DNA of 64,000 nucleotides from Sedimentisphaerales bacterium (GTDB taxonomy: Bacteria; Planctomycetota; Phycisphaerae; Sedimentisphaerales; Anaerobacaceae). The stretch spans positions 26,192 through 90,191 of the forward strand of contig JAFGRL010000152.1 in NCBI GenBank assembly GCA_016935195.1. Reading direction: 5' to 3'. The notes under the pieces are model-generated. The model was not told where the DNA came from. It made no database searches and saw only the letters and a program-made list of their open reading frames with translations. The position numbers and the translations under genes are program-made. Numbering within the stretch: position 1 is the first letter of the stretch; every line of letters starts with the position of its first letter. This document shows positions 47,145-56,302 of this stretch, one piece after another.

Positions 47145-48707
47145 TCACACGGATTCAACTACTACTCTGTTGCCTTGGATTTCTATTATCCGAACTTTAG
47201 CGTCATTGTCAATAAATTCCCCTTCGGCGACGACATCTACAATAGACTGGCCAAATCGTGCCCGCCCGGCAGGCCTTAAAGTCGATAAGACCACGCCTAT
47301 GTCACCAACGTTGACACTCGAAGTCTGGCTGCCCGGCGGCGCAGTCATACTAACTTCAATTTCGTTCCCCCTCTTCGCCGTCGCCGGTACAAGCATCAAT
47401 CCGCTGAGAAACTGCAATTTAGGCAAATATTTTGTCAGAACCCACGCCAAAAAGAGAAAACCAACAAAGCCAAACAACATCCCTAACACATTGTTAGTAA
47501 ACATCTGCCAATCAAATTGCGTTTGTGGCCAGGGTAATTTGTCCGGCGGATTCCTTATCAGCATACCGAACAAGCTTGCTAAGATGCAGGTTATCCCCAG
47601 AATTCCCGCGATACCAAAGCCCGGCAGAACAAAGATTTCTACTAACAAAAGCAATACACCAAGTATAAATAGCGCCACTTCCAGCCAGTTAGCCAATCCT
47701 ACCAAGTACTTGCTGCCAATTATTATGGCAAAGCATATGGCCGCCGCCAGCCCAGGCAGACCAATGCCAGGCGTGCTAAATTCAATATAAACCCCCAACA
47801 GGGCAATCATAATCAGTAGACCCATCACCGCTGGCGAATTGACCCATCGAACCATCTCTTCCGACCAGTTTGTCTCGATTTTTATCGGCTCGCCACCAAA
47901 GCTCACACCATCTCGTTTGGCCAAAAACTCCAGCGCCCCTGCCAGCTCCTTTACCTGCTGTCTTGCTATGCCATATTCCAGTGCTTGCGAAGCCGTAAGC
48001 GTCAACAATTCGTCGTCCCCGACGACCAACTCCTTGCCCTCCAAATCATATATGTTAGGGTCAGTAGGCAGCCGGTCGGCTTCGAAAAATTCGTAAATCT
48101 TATCGCCTTTTTTGCTGTTTTCCTGAAGGTTCTGCACACGGTAAACTTCCGTTTGCATACTGACCATAGCTTTGAGTAATGCCGCAGGATAGCCGTTTGC
48201 CTCCGCCGCCCTGCTGAAAGCCGCACGCGTAAAACTTTCAACTTTCTCTCGCTCCACACCTTCGAGTTTGCCGCCGAGCTGAATCGGAGCACAATCCCCT
48301 ATGATAGTGTTCTCAAGCATTATTATATCCTGGCAGGAAACACTTATCATCGCCCCTGCTGAAATAGCTTCGGTAGTTATATAGGCAACGGTGTGTGCCT
48401 TTTTGCCTACCTCCAGTATGAAATATTTGGAAATATCGTCACCGGATTGTAGAAGTCCGCCGTAGGTCCCTATTTCGTAGATTAAATACTCACAGCCGGC
48501 CTCAAGAGCCATTTCGCTCCTGCGGCGAATAGACTTATACAGCCCGTCGTCAATCATACCCTTACAGACGATGACCGCTGCCTTAACAGACTTAGGAGCT
48601 GCCTCCGGTAAAACAACATTATCATTGCCGCCAGCATACAATGATACCAAGCTGTGCAAAAGCAGCACAAGCGATGCAAAAAAGATAAAGCCGCCTGTAT
48701 TTTTCAT
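47145..48707 (-). CDS. NfeD1b-type membrane serine protease
   Basis: A signal peptide (about 1-25) is followed by a ClpP-like protease domain (about 40-260) with the nucleophile in A-I-S-A-G-A-M (Ser116) and Y-E-I-G-T-Y-G-G upstream, then four membrane helices (about 290-420) and a C-terminal NfeD OB domain (V-N-V-G-D-I-G-V-V-L-S-T-L-R-P-A-G-R-A-R-F). Homologues cleave hydrophobic segments of stomatin-type partners; here the partner would be FloA. 520 aa; first gene of the operon. Confidence 0.9.
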   Translation of the reverse strand: MKNTGGFIFFASLVLLLHSLVSLYAGGNDNVVLPEAAPKSVKAAVIVCKGMIDDGLYKSIRRRSEMALEAGCEYLIYEIGTYGGLLQSGDDISKYFILEVGKKAHTVAYITTEAISAGAMISVSCQDIIMLENTIIGDCAPIQLGGKLEGVEREKVESFTRAAFSRAAEANGYPAALLKAMVSMQTEVYRVQNLQENSKKGDKIYEFFEADRLPTDPNIYDLEGKELVVGDDELLTLTASQALEYGIARQQVKELAGALEFLAKRDGVSFGGEPIKIETNWSEEMVRWVNSPAVMGLLIMIALLGVYIEFSTPGIGLPGLAAAICFAIIIGSKYLVGLANWLEVALFILGVLLLLVEIFVLPGFGIAGILGITCILASLFGMLIRNPPDKLPWPQTQFDWQMFTNNVLGMLFGFVGFLFLAWVLTKYLPKLQFLSGLMLVPATAKRGNEIEVSMTAPPGSQTSSVNVGDIGVVLSTLRPAGRARFGQSIVDVVAEGEFIDNDAKVRIIEIQGNRVVVESV

Positions 48708-48816
48708 ACCAGTTATTTTAACATTTATACTTCAGGTTTAACAATAGCTCTTTTCCAGCTTTTTTGATTCATATTTAAGCTGTCTAACCCCCCTACCGAT
48801 TCAAAACGCTATCCTG

Positions 48817-49929
48817 TCATACTAATCTTCGTAATATCTCAACGCCCTGCCGTATTTTTTCATCACTGGTTGCAAAACTTATCCTAAAGTGAGTGTCTCG
48901 TTCGCTGAACACGTTGCCGGGTATAATCAGCACATTTTCAGCAATAGCTCTTTTTACAAATTCTGCGGCGCCTTCGGAACCGGGAACTTTTACGAAAAAA
49001 TAAAACGCTCCGGCCGGCCGAACAATATCAAATCTGCCTTTTAAACCATCATAAATAAAATTCCTCTTATTTCTATATATATCTACATAGTCTTTAACTC
49101 CATAATCAAGAGCATTTATTGCTGCCTGCTGAAAAGGCGCCGGCGCGCAGACAAAAGTATATTGTTGAATCTTTATCATCTGCTCAATCACATCATTCAA
49201 TTTTTCATTCGCCGCAGCAAAGCCCAGCCTCCAGCCGGTCATTGCATAACTTTTACTAAAACCTCTCAGTAAAATAATATTGTCGCAAAAGCAGGCCATG
49301 CTCGAATACTCGCCGTCGTAACAAAACTTCTTATATATTTCATCCGATATGACAATTATATTATTATCATCTGCTATTTTTGCAAGTCTGGTCATTTGTT
49401 CACGTGCGTACACCGCACCTGTCGGATTACAGGGCGAATTTACTAAAATCAATTTGGTTCTTTCGGTTATCGCTTCGCAGATTTTCTGAACGGGCAGTTC
49501 AAAATCCGGATAGCTGTCGACAAAAACACACTTTCCGCCGAGCATATTCACCAGGTGTTTATAAATCACGAAATACGGGTCCGGCACAATAACCTCATCA
49601 CCCGGGTCAACCAGCGACATAAACGCTAAAAGCAGCCCCCCGCTGACCCCGCTGGTTATAAGAACCTCAGGCTTTTGCCACCCTAATTCCGCCCTTAACC
49701 GCCCTGCCACTTTCTGCTTGAGAACCCCATTGCCCGCAGTCTGGGTGTATTTGTTCTGACCCGACCTGATAGCTTCTATGGCCTTGTCTTTAAGTTCCTG
49801 AGGCACATCAAAGTCAGGTTGGCCAATCGAAAAGTCAACAGGATCATCTAATTGCCCAGCCAGCGCAAATACCTTTCTTATTCCGCTGGAATCTATCATT
49901 TTGGTTCTTTCTGCAAGCATCTTTTTCAT
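48817..49929 (-). CDS. Class I/II pyridoxal-phosphate aminotransferase
   Basis: An AspC/PatA-like enzyme: S-I-G-Q-P-D-F-D at the start, N-S-P-C-N-P-T-G-A-V near the middle, D-E-I-Y, and the PLP Lys in R-G-F-S-K-S-Y-A-M-T-G-W-R. The donor and acceptor cannot be fixed; aspartate or alanine class substrates are usual. The open frame extends 41 codons upstream to 50052, but those residues are hydrophobic and unlike the family; I use ATG 49929 (or 49920). Confidence 0.88.
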   Translation of the reverse strand: MKKMLAERTKMIDSSGIRKVFALAGQLDDPVDFSIGQPDFDVPQELKDKAIEAIRSGQNKYTQTAGNGVLKQKVAGRLRAELGWQKPEVLITSGVSGGLLLAFMSLVDPGDEVIVPDPYFVIYKHLVNMLGGKCVFVDSYPDFELPVQKICEAITERTKLILVNSPCNPTGAVYAREQMTRLAKIADDNNIIVISDEIYKKFCYDGEYSSMACFCDNIILLRGFSKSYAMTGWRLGFAAANEKLNDVIEQMIKIQQYTFVCAPAPFQQAAINALDYGVKDYVDIYRNKRNFIYDGLKGRFDIVRPAGAFYFFVKVPGSEGAAEFVKRAIAENVLIIPGNVFSERDTHFRISFATSDEKIRQGVEILRRLV

Positions 49930-50159
49930 CTCATTTATAATACTCGAAAAGATTAGCCCTGAGAAGTCAAAAATCCAACCGGCAGACAAGTAATACAGAA
50001 ATGGCAGTGTTGTAAAAGCCTGAAGCCTACTGCAAATGCCGTCCGGCAGCAAGATATTTATCTGTGTAATAAACTCAAACTGACCAACTCGCCGTGCTAG
50101 GATGCTCGCAAAGAAGCTCGCATTTTTGGTTTGATAAAAAGTGCGAGGGTCTTGTCTAT

Positions 50160-50291
50160 TCTGTCACCCCGCCCGCACCAAAAGTCACCCCGAGTCGCAA
50201 CTACTCCCCCGTCACCCTGAGCGAGGCGTAGCCGAGTCGAAGGGTCTATTAAACAGATTTCTCCACCCGCCTTCGGCCCGGTCGAAATGAC
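50160..50291. repeat. GTCACCC/TCGAAATGAC-type dispersed repeat cluster
   Basis: Three GTCACCC starts (TGTCACCCCGCCC, AGTCACCCCGAGTC, CGTCACCCTGAGCGAGGC) are followed by GAGTCGAAGGGTCT and end in GGTCGAAATGAC. This GTCACCCTGAGCGAGGCGTA-type unit is a widespread intergenic repeat in environmental bacterial genomes. Its end TCGAAATGAC (50282-50291) has its reverse complement at 50504-50513. Confidence 0.6.
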
Positions 50292-50528
50292 AAAAAACAG
50301 CGCATGCAAACAAATTCCCGGTGCTTCATCAATACTTGTCCTAAATACATCGAAGGATTTATTCAATCTCTTTTATTAAGTGATTCCGTGTAAGCAAACT
50401 GCATTTTCTGCCAGTGCCGGACTCGAATATTCCTTGATTCTCAGCACGCATTACTTATTGGCCTTTAGGCAGTTCATAAAAACCCTGATTAAACGAAACC
50501 GGCGTCATTTCGAGGCCATTCGACTGCG

Positions 50529-50550
50529 CCCTGTACCATCCGGTACAGGG
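50529..50550. repeat. Perfect 9-bp hairpin within a GTCATTTCGA-type repeat
   Basis: CCCTGTACC (50529-50537), loop ATCC, GGTACAGGG (50542-50550). It lies 16 bases after GTCATTTCGA and is flanked by GCG...CGC-type bases that lengthen the stem. No T tract, so not a simple terminator. Confidence 0.6.
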
Positions 50551-50602
50551 CTGCGCTCAGGGCAGGCTTTGGAGGCTGGGTGATAAAAAAAGGGTTTTTT
50601 TA

Positions 50603-50631
50603 TTGACTATTAAAAGAAATAATGGTAAACT
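50603..50631 (+). promoter_or_regulatory. Sigma-70-type promoter before the 73-aa gene
   Basis: TTGACT (50603-50608), 17-base spacer, TAAACT (50626-50631). It would give a leader of about 150 bases for the gene at 50787. Confidence 0.45.
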
Positions 50632-50786
50632 TCTTATAAGTTGGGGAAAATCGACTCATAAAATGTTGCTGTTGTATGTTGCTTGGCTTTATCCGGCTGA
50701 CCATGATATGTGCTGGGGGTTAATGTCTTTTTATGCTCTTTCCAGCATTTAACTAAAGATATTGTGTTCTATGGAAAGGGTTAATA

Positions 50787-51008
50787 ATGGCAGATACGAA
50801 GAAGACAAGGCAGGCTAAACGAACCAGGCATCAAAAATCACCGTCAGCCGATGCCAGAATAAAATACAAACAGATGACCCTTGAGATATTGTTTACTGAT
50901 GGCCGGATGGAAACCGTTACTTTTTACACGTTGGAAAATTTTATGAATTTTATGAATCAAACTGTCCGCACCAACTATACAGATTCGATACGTATCGAAC
51001 TTTTCTAA
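50787..51008 (+). CDS. Small basic hypothetical protein, 73 aa
   Basis: A basic N-terminal third (K-K-T-R-Q-A-K-R-T-R-H-Q-K) is followed by a beta-hairpin-like block (M-T-L-E-I-L-F-T-D-G-R-M-E-T-V-T-F) and a helix (L-E-N-F-M-N-F-M-N-Q-T-V). AAAGGG lies about 9 bases before the ATG and a promoter is found upstream, which supports a real gene. Family unknown. Confidence 0.6.
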   Translation: MADTKKTRQAKRTRHQKSPSADARIKYKQMTLEILFTDGRMETVTFYTLENFMNFMNQTVRTNYTDSIRIELF

Positions 51009-51393
51009 AAACCACTGAGACCAAACTTACTGTGAGATTTCTTCTTGAATAGACCACTGTATTCCTGCGCTCGCAGCGAAACTGAACGGCCAATATAACT
51101 ACTCTTACCGGTGACAAACCTTCAGCACAAAGTAATATTATACGAGCTCAAAATACTGCTCGTTGAGGTGAGGTAAGTTTGCGAATGATGGTTTCTAAGC
51201 GTTTTCTATCCCCACGACGTAATTGTAATGGCGGTGCTGGCTGTAATGGCATGCGAAAAACCTCCATGTTCTTGTAGAAATCATTGATATTTCCACCCCA
51301 CACCATTATTATCATCCTGTTCTCCTGAAGAACTCAAATATTGGTCGAGATATTTATGAAACGTTGTAATGGTGCCTTGTTGCGGATAAATCG
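51009..51393. other. Intergenic region before polA
   Basis: ACGAG...CTCGT arms near 51141-51164 could form a small hairpin. No gene, clear promoter or known repeat is seen, and polA has no strong ribosome binding site. Confidence 0.4.
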
Positions 51394-54126
51394 ATGGCAA
51401 AAAAACTTTATATAATAGATGGTTATTCACATATTTATGCTGCGTATTATGCCCCGATGCGCCAGCAGTTGACGAGCCCTTCAGGTGAGCCAACCAAGGC
51501 AGCTTATATCTTCACGACAATGATATTGGGCCTGATTCAGCGTCATAAACCGGATATGCTTGCCGTTGCAATGGATAGTAAATCGACCACGTTTAGAACC
51601 AAGATATACCCGGAATACAAAGCAAATCGGCCTGCCATGCCGGATGATTTACCAATACAAATAAATCGCATAGAGCAGATTCTTGATGCTATGAATGTTA
51701 AGGTTATTAGAATCGATGGTTTTGAAGCAGACGATGTAATCGGGACATTGGCTAAACAAGCAGATGCTAAAGGATGGCAGTGCCTGATTTGTTCGAACGA
51801 TAAGGATATTCTTCAGCTGCTTAATGATAATGTTGCCGTCCTGGACATAAAAAAGGACATACGCAAAGATGTTGGCTATATTATCGAGCAAATGGGCATA
51901 AGGCCGGGGCAGTTTGTTGATTGTCTGGCTCTTGAAGGGGATAGGTCTGACAACGTTCCCGGCGTGCCTGATGTCGGCCCTAAAACCGCTGTGGGCTGGA
52001 TAAAAAAATACGGTTCAATCGGAAATTTGTATAGGCACATCGACGAAATAAAAGGTAAACGCGGAGAAAACCTGCGTAATTTCAAAGACAAGATATCATT
52101 GAGTAAGGAACTTGTTACTATAGATTGTGATGTCCCTCTACAAATAGACTACAAGGATTTATCGGTAAGGGACTTCGATAATGATAAGCTTTCTGAACTT
52201 TTTGCTGAATTGGGTTTCAATCGTTTGATGAAGCAATTAGGCCTTACTCAAGACAAGAGTCCGTCATTAAAAGATTCAATGCTGACAGAGAAAATTGGCC
52301 GGCCTGACTCAGTTGAGACCGTTGACCACGATTATCAACTTATAGATACCGAGGATAGATTCACAAATTTCTACAATGAACTTGCCCAACAGAAAATATT
52401 TGCTGTTGACACCGAAACCACTGCAATCAATGCAATGCGTGCTGAGTTAGTCGGAATCAGTTTTTCATGGCAAAAACACAAAGCCTATTACATTCCTGTT
52501 ATGGCGGCTTTGGGTGCGAAGCATCTAAGCTTGGCCAAAGTCCGAGGGAAACTCGCATCGATAATGGCAGATGCAAAAGTTAAAAAGATCGGCCAAAATA
52601 TAAAGTATGACATGCTTGTTATGAAAAACGCCAGGATGCCTGTCAAAGGTATCTATTTCGATACTATGGTTGCCTCGTATTGCCTTGATGCCTCCCGCAG
52701 GAGTCACTCGATGGACAATATGGCAGCCGATTTCCTGAATTACCAATGCATTCCAATCTCAGCACTTATTGGCAAAGGCAAAAACCAGCTTCAATTCGAT
52801 ATGGTCGATACAGCCACAGCTTGTGAATATTCGGGTGAGGATGCTGATATAACTTTTCAACTTTATGAGTACCTAAAAGAAAGGCTCGATGGACAGCCTT
52901 TCTTGAAGAAGTTATTTGCCGATGTCGAGATGCCTTTGGTTTCAGTGCTTGCAGAGATGGAGTACAACGGCGTATCGCTCGACACTGAACTGTTAGCAAA
53001 TATGTCTGATGAGCTTAATCGAGCAATCGAGGACCTCACCGACCAGATTTACAAATGTGCAGACTCGATTTTCAATATCGATTCCCCTAAGCAGCTTGCC
53101 GAGATTATTTTTGACAGACTCGGGCTAACGCCAATTCGCATCGGCAAAGCCGGCCGAAGTACAGACGCCGGGGTGCTTGAGCAAATTGTTGACCAGCACC
53201 CAATCATAAACCTTGTTCTGCAGTATCGCACCGTCAGCAAATTGAAAAATACTTATGTTGACAAGCTCGGTTTACTTATAAATCCGCGTACCGGCCGGCT
53301 GCACACCTCATTCAACCAGACTATTACCGCCACGGGAAGATTAAGCTCCAGCAGGCCGAATTTGCAAAATATTCCTATACGAACTGAAGCTGGTGAGAAA
53401 ATTCGTTCAGCTTTCATTCCCAAAAATAAAACCGATTGTATTCTCAGTGCGGATTATTCGCAGATTGAGCTGCGTCTCCTGGCACATTTTTCAAAGGACC
53501 AGGCTTTAACAGATGCTTTTAATAACGACCAGGACATCCATAGTTTTGTTGCCTCCCAAATCTACAATTGTCCCGTTGAGCAGGTAACCAGCCGGATGCG
53601 TTCAAAGTGCAAAGCAGTAAACTTTGGCATTATATACGGCCAGGGCGCTTTTGGTCTGGCTCGCTCTATCGGTATAAGCCAGAGTGAAGCTAAAAAGTTC
53701 ATTGACGATTATTTTGCTCGTTACAGCTCTATTCGCAAATTTATGGACAGCATCATTGAGACGGCAAAAGACAATTGCTACGTCGAAACCATTTTGAATC
53801 GCCGGAGGAATATCCCGAATCTAAACAGTAGAAATGCCAACAAACGTTCGCAGGCACACCGGCTGGCAGTCAACACGGTTATTCAAGGTTCCGCTGCTGA
53901 TTTAATAAAGGTGGCGATGGTAAACATCCAGCGGAAAATCGAAAATGAGCATCTACCCGTTAAATTGATTTTGCAAATCCACGATGAGCTTGTATTCGAA
54001 CTGCCGTCCAACGAGGCTGATATCCACGCAGACTGGATTTTGAGGAAAATGACTAATGCTATAAAACTCGATACCCCATTGAAGGTTGACATAACCATCG
54101 GCCCTTCGTGGCATAAAGGCAAGTAA
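51394..54126 (+). CDS. polA: DNA polymerase I
   Basis: Three domains: 5'-3' exonuclease (about 1-290; I-D-G-Y-S-H-I-Y-A-A, F-E-A-D-D-V-I-G-T, G-D-R-S-D-N-V-P-G-V), 3'-5' proofreading domain (about 320-500; V-D-T-E-T-T, with N-I-K-Y-D-M and D-A-D-I later, so the exonuclease residues look intact), and the polymerase domain with motif A (A-D-Y-S-Q-I-E-L-R), motif B (K-A-V-N-F-G-I-I-Y-G) and motif C (I-H-D-E-L-V-F-E). 910 aa, full length. It ends about 115 bases before the tRNA-Val gene. Confidence 0.97.
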   Translation: MAKKLYIIDGYSHIYAAYYAPMRQQLTSPSGEPTKAAYIFTTMILGLIQRHKPDMLAVAMDSKSTTFRTKIYPEYKANRPAMPDDLPIQINRIEQILDAMNVKVIRIDGFEADDVIGTLAKQADAKGWQCLICSNDKDILQLLNDNVAVLDIKKDIRKDVGYIIEQMGIRPGQFVDCLALEGDRSDNVPGVPDVGPKTAVGWIKKYGSIGNLYRHIDEIKGKRGENLRNFKDKISLSKELVTIDCDVPLQIDYKDLSVRDFDNDKLSELFAELGFNRLMKQLGLTQDKSPSLKDSMLTEKIGRPDSVETVDHDYQLIDTEDRFTNFYNELAQQKIFAVDTETTAINAMRAELVGISFSWQKHKAYYIPVMAALGAKHLSLAKVRGKLASIMADAKVKKIGQNIKYDMLVMKNARMPVKGIYFDTMVASYCLDASRRSHSMDNMAADFLNYQCIPISALIGKGKNQLQFDMVDTATACEYSGEDADITFQLYEYLKERLDGQPFLKKLFADVEMPLVSVLAEMEYNGVSLDTELLANMSDELNRAIEDLTDQIYKCADSIFNIDSPKQLAEIIFDRLGLTPIRIGKAGRSTDAGVLEQIVDQHPIINLVLQYRTVSKLKNTYVDKLGLLINPRTGRLHTSFNQTITATGRLSSSRPNLQNIPIRTEAGEKIRSAFIPKNKTDCILSADYSQIELRLLAHFSKDQALTDAFNNDQDIHSFVASQIYNCPVEQVTSRMRSKCKAVNFGIIYGQGAFGLARSIGISQSEAKKFIDDYFARYSSIRKFMDSIIETAKDNCYVETILNRRRNIPNLNSRNANKRSQAHRLAVNTVIQGSAADLIKVAMVNIQRKIENEHLPVKLILQIHDELVFELPSNEADIHADWILRKMTNAIKLDTPLKVDITIGPSWHKGK

Positions 54127-54240
54127 TAAGTTGTCTGCCATACAATAAAGCCGGCTTTATTTTCCTTGAAATATTGAGTTGCTGCGCTTAAAGTAAAGAA
54201 CAAGTTGTGAATGAAAGGTGTTTTACTTATAGGTTTTGTT

Positions 54241-54314
54241 GGGCGATTAGCTCAGTTGGCCAGAGCGCCTGCTTTACACGCAGGAAGTCACAGGTTCAAG
54301 TCCTGTATCGCCCA
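54241..54314 (+). tRNA. tRNA-Val(TAC)
   Basis: Acceptor arms GGGCGAT and ATCGCCC pair over 7 bp. The D arm is GCTC...GAGC, the anticodon stem CCTGC/GCAGG encloses TTTACAC with anticodon TAC, and the T arm ACAGG-TTCAAGT-CCTGT is perfect. The discriminator is A; CCA is not encoded. The 3' half is the target of the element that follows. Confidence 0.95.
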
Positions 54315-54315
54315 T
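54274..54315. other. Probable left attachment site in the tRNA-Val 3' half
   Basis: The recombinase frame crosses the tRNA in antisense from the T arm to the anticodon loop. Target identity is inferred; an attR copy is needed to fix its borders. Confidence 0.45.
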
Positions 54316-55959
54316 TTTTAAACCAGTACGTTTAGACTTAGCCTGATATGCTGCCTTTTCGGCCTCAAATCTACGTTCCCACTCAGCCTCAATTGGCTCT
54401 ATTTCAGGCCCAAAGTAATCATAATCGTCGTTTTTCATAAAAAGAGCACCTTCAGTAAACCTGCCATATATTTCATATTCAAAAACCTTACCGCTTATGT
54501 TTTTAACATACACTCCATAAGGACGACCATTTTCATCTATACCGTCAAACATTAAATCAATGAGATATTTTCGATTCTTCCAACTCATATCTTCCATAGC
54601 ACCCCAGCCGGTATATACCCTTTGCCAGTATGAGTGTATCTTTTCTGCCTTTGCCTTGTATTCATCAACCGTCATCATTGATGCCAACCGTTGTTCTTTT
54701 TGCCGTAATTCATTTTGTGCCCGTTCCATATTTTTTTCTATATGGTCAGCTCTAAGATTAAGACCATCAATAATAGAGCTATTTAGATTCTGATTAAGTA
54801 CCTTATCCAATATAAGTTCTTTGTCCCGTTCATATCTGGCCAACTGTCGTTTAAGGCTGCTTATGTCATTTTCAAGTTCTCTGCGAACTTTAGCATCGGG
54901 CAAATGTTCTTTTATAGCTTCCTCATAAGCCTTCTTATCTCCACCAAATACAAGAAAGCATTCTTTTAAAACTGCTTCGTCTATATGGTCAACACGAATA
55001 GTTTTAACAGCATTACAACCTTGTCTGTCCTGGTGTATGTAACGGCGGTGTTTTTTACTTCTTCTGCTCAGACTTGTAAGTTTTTTTCTACAGACAGCAC
55101 AAAAAATATAGCCCATTAACAGGAATTTTTCAGGTTTTACGTTTGGGGCAAATTTTCTTTTATCCATCAAGTCAATAACCGCTTTTTCAGTTTTCTTATC
55201 TACTATAGGCTCACATGGGAACTCGAATGCCTCACTGTCATAACGTATTGTGTGTGTATTTCCTAAACCGCTTCTCAAATGTCTACGTATATTAACGCTG
55301 GTCGTAGGTATTATCTTACTGCCTCTGTCTTTGCTAAGCCTACCTATTTCCGCAGCTGAAACTCCTGCTAAATACTGCTTCACAACAGTTTGCCATTCCG
55401 CAGCTTCATCCTCTTTTAGTCTAAATATATTGCCCTTCTCGTCCCAGTATCGAGCTATCGGTTTTCCTGCTAAGCCTATCCTGGGGTCGCCTGACCGAAG
55501 CTTCGTCTTTGTCCCTCGTTTGATATTGGCGGTTAAATCTTTACGATACTTGTCTGCCATTCCTATACTAAGCAGTGTCATCATATCATCGCTGTCAGAG
55601 GTTAAACCCTCGTGAACCGAGACAATTTTAATTCCTTTGTTCTTTAATCTGAAGAAACTTGCCACTCCGGTTTCAATATCTCTTGTAAACCTGTCAAGCT
55701 TCCAGACAACTAACACCTTAAACTTACCATCATATCCGTCACGGTACATTTTCTGAAATTCTTCCCGCCTACTGACAGTTTTGCCACTTATTCCCTTTTC
55801 TGCATATATTGTCTTGAGATTGTACTTGCCCTCACAGTAATCTTGAATTGCTTTGGTTTGAAATTCTAAGGAATATCCTTCAACTTGGTCCGTTGAAGAT
55901 ACACGTATATATCCAGCTTCCAGTGGTAGTGAATTATTTGTTGTAGAAATCATTTTCAA
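54274..55959 (-). CDS. Large serine recombinase (integrase)
   Basis: An N-terminal resolvase domain has Y-I-R-V-S-S-T-D-Q (nucleophile Ser21) and V-W-K-L-D-R-F-T-R. A recombinase domain and a zinc ribbon (F-C-A-V-C, about residue 286) follow, then a coiled coil (about 355-430). 561 aa is typical for a large serine integrase. Its last 13 codons (M-G-D-T-G-L-E-P-V-T-S-C-V) and the TAA stop are the antisense of the tRNA-Val gene, a tail known from integrases inserted at tRNA ends. It should catalyse integration and, with a directionality factor, excision. Confidence 0.9.
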   Translation of the reverse strand: MKMISTTNNSLPLEAGYIRVSSTDQVEGYSLEFQTKAIQDYCEGKYNLKTIYAEKGISGKTVSRREEFQKMYRDGYDGKFKVLVVWKLDRFTRDIETGVASFFRLKNKGIKIVSVHEGLTSDSDDMMTLLSIGMADKYRKDLTANIKRGTKTKLRSGDPRIGLAGKPIARYWDEKGNIFRLKEDEAAEWQTVVKQYLAGVSAAEIGRLSKDRGSKIIPTTSVNIRRHLRSGLGNTHTIRYDSEAFEFPCEPIVDKKTEKAVIDLMDKRKFAPNVKPEKFLLMGYIFCAVCRKKLTSLSRRSKKHRRYIHQDRQGCNAVKTIRVDHIDEAVLKECFLVFGGDKKAYEEAIKEHLPDAKVRRELENDISSLKRQLARYERDKELILDKVLNQNLNSSIIDGLNLRADHIEKNMERAQNELRQKEQRLASMMTVDEYKAKAEKIHSYWQRVYTGWGAMEDMSWKNRKYLIDLMFDGIDENGRPYGVYVKNISGKVFEYEIYGRFTEGALFMKNDDYDYFGPEIEPIEAEWERRFEAEKAAYQAKSKRTGLKMGDTGLEPVTSCV

Positions 55960-56302
55960 TCATTCCAATCTCTCAATCTCTCAACCTTTAAATAAGAGTA
56001 GGACGGCTCAACTGCCGATTGAGAAACAGTTCATTTTCAAGAGCCACCAAGAAAACGCACCGTCCTACTATTTATTGTCTCCTATATAAAAACAGCTATT
56101 TAAACCTTGTCTCATTACCTCTCTCGCCAGAACTTAATTAAACCTATACTATGGGACTAATTTTTCAAAATGTACCCTTCTACACTGTTTTTCAATGGAG
56201 TCGGTGGATGGCTAAAACCACCGACCCCACGGATAAGAAAAACTGGTAATTTGTTGGGGTCCTTTCCAAGCCCCAACAACTCAAATAGAAAGGACAATTC
56301 CG
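55960..56302. other. Hairpin-rich gap in the element
   Basis: AGTAGGACGG (55997-56006) has its exact reverse complement at 56060-56069, with a small CTCAA...TTGAG hairpin between. Two strong hairpins follow at 56200-56225 and 56251-56279. No gene is supported; a plus-strand frame across it lacks a start signal. Confidence 0.55.
56200..56279 (-). terminator. Two tandem hairpins after the phage-type operon
   Basis: GTCGGTGG/CCACCGAC (56200-56207 and 56218-56225) and TTGTTGGGG/CCCCAACAA (56251-56259 and 56271-56279) are perfect stems. They lie 24-100 bases past the end of the minus-strand gene at 56303. No long T tract follows, so termination is inferred from position. Confidence 0.5.

Larger units (their letters stand above)
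49930..50786. other. Repeat-rich intergenic region
   Basis: No supported gene. It contains ACTCAAACTGACC (50073-50085, copy of a motif at 11170), a GTCACCC...GAGTCGAAGGGTCT repeat cluster (50160-50291), a GTCATTTCGA copy in opposite orientation (50504-50513), a perfect 9-bp hairpin at 50529-50550 and a promoter at 50603-50631. Confidence 0.6.

Noticed and set aside
47062..47790. 242-codon plus-strand frame over the NfeD genes
   Set aside because: Antisense to two clear NfeD proteins; no start signal.
50097..50366. 89-codon minus-strand frame in the repeat region
   Set aside because: Made up mostly of the dispersed repeat sequence; no binding site or homology.
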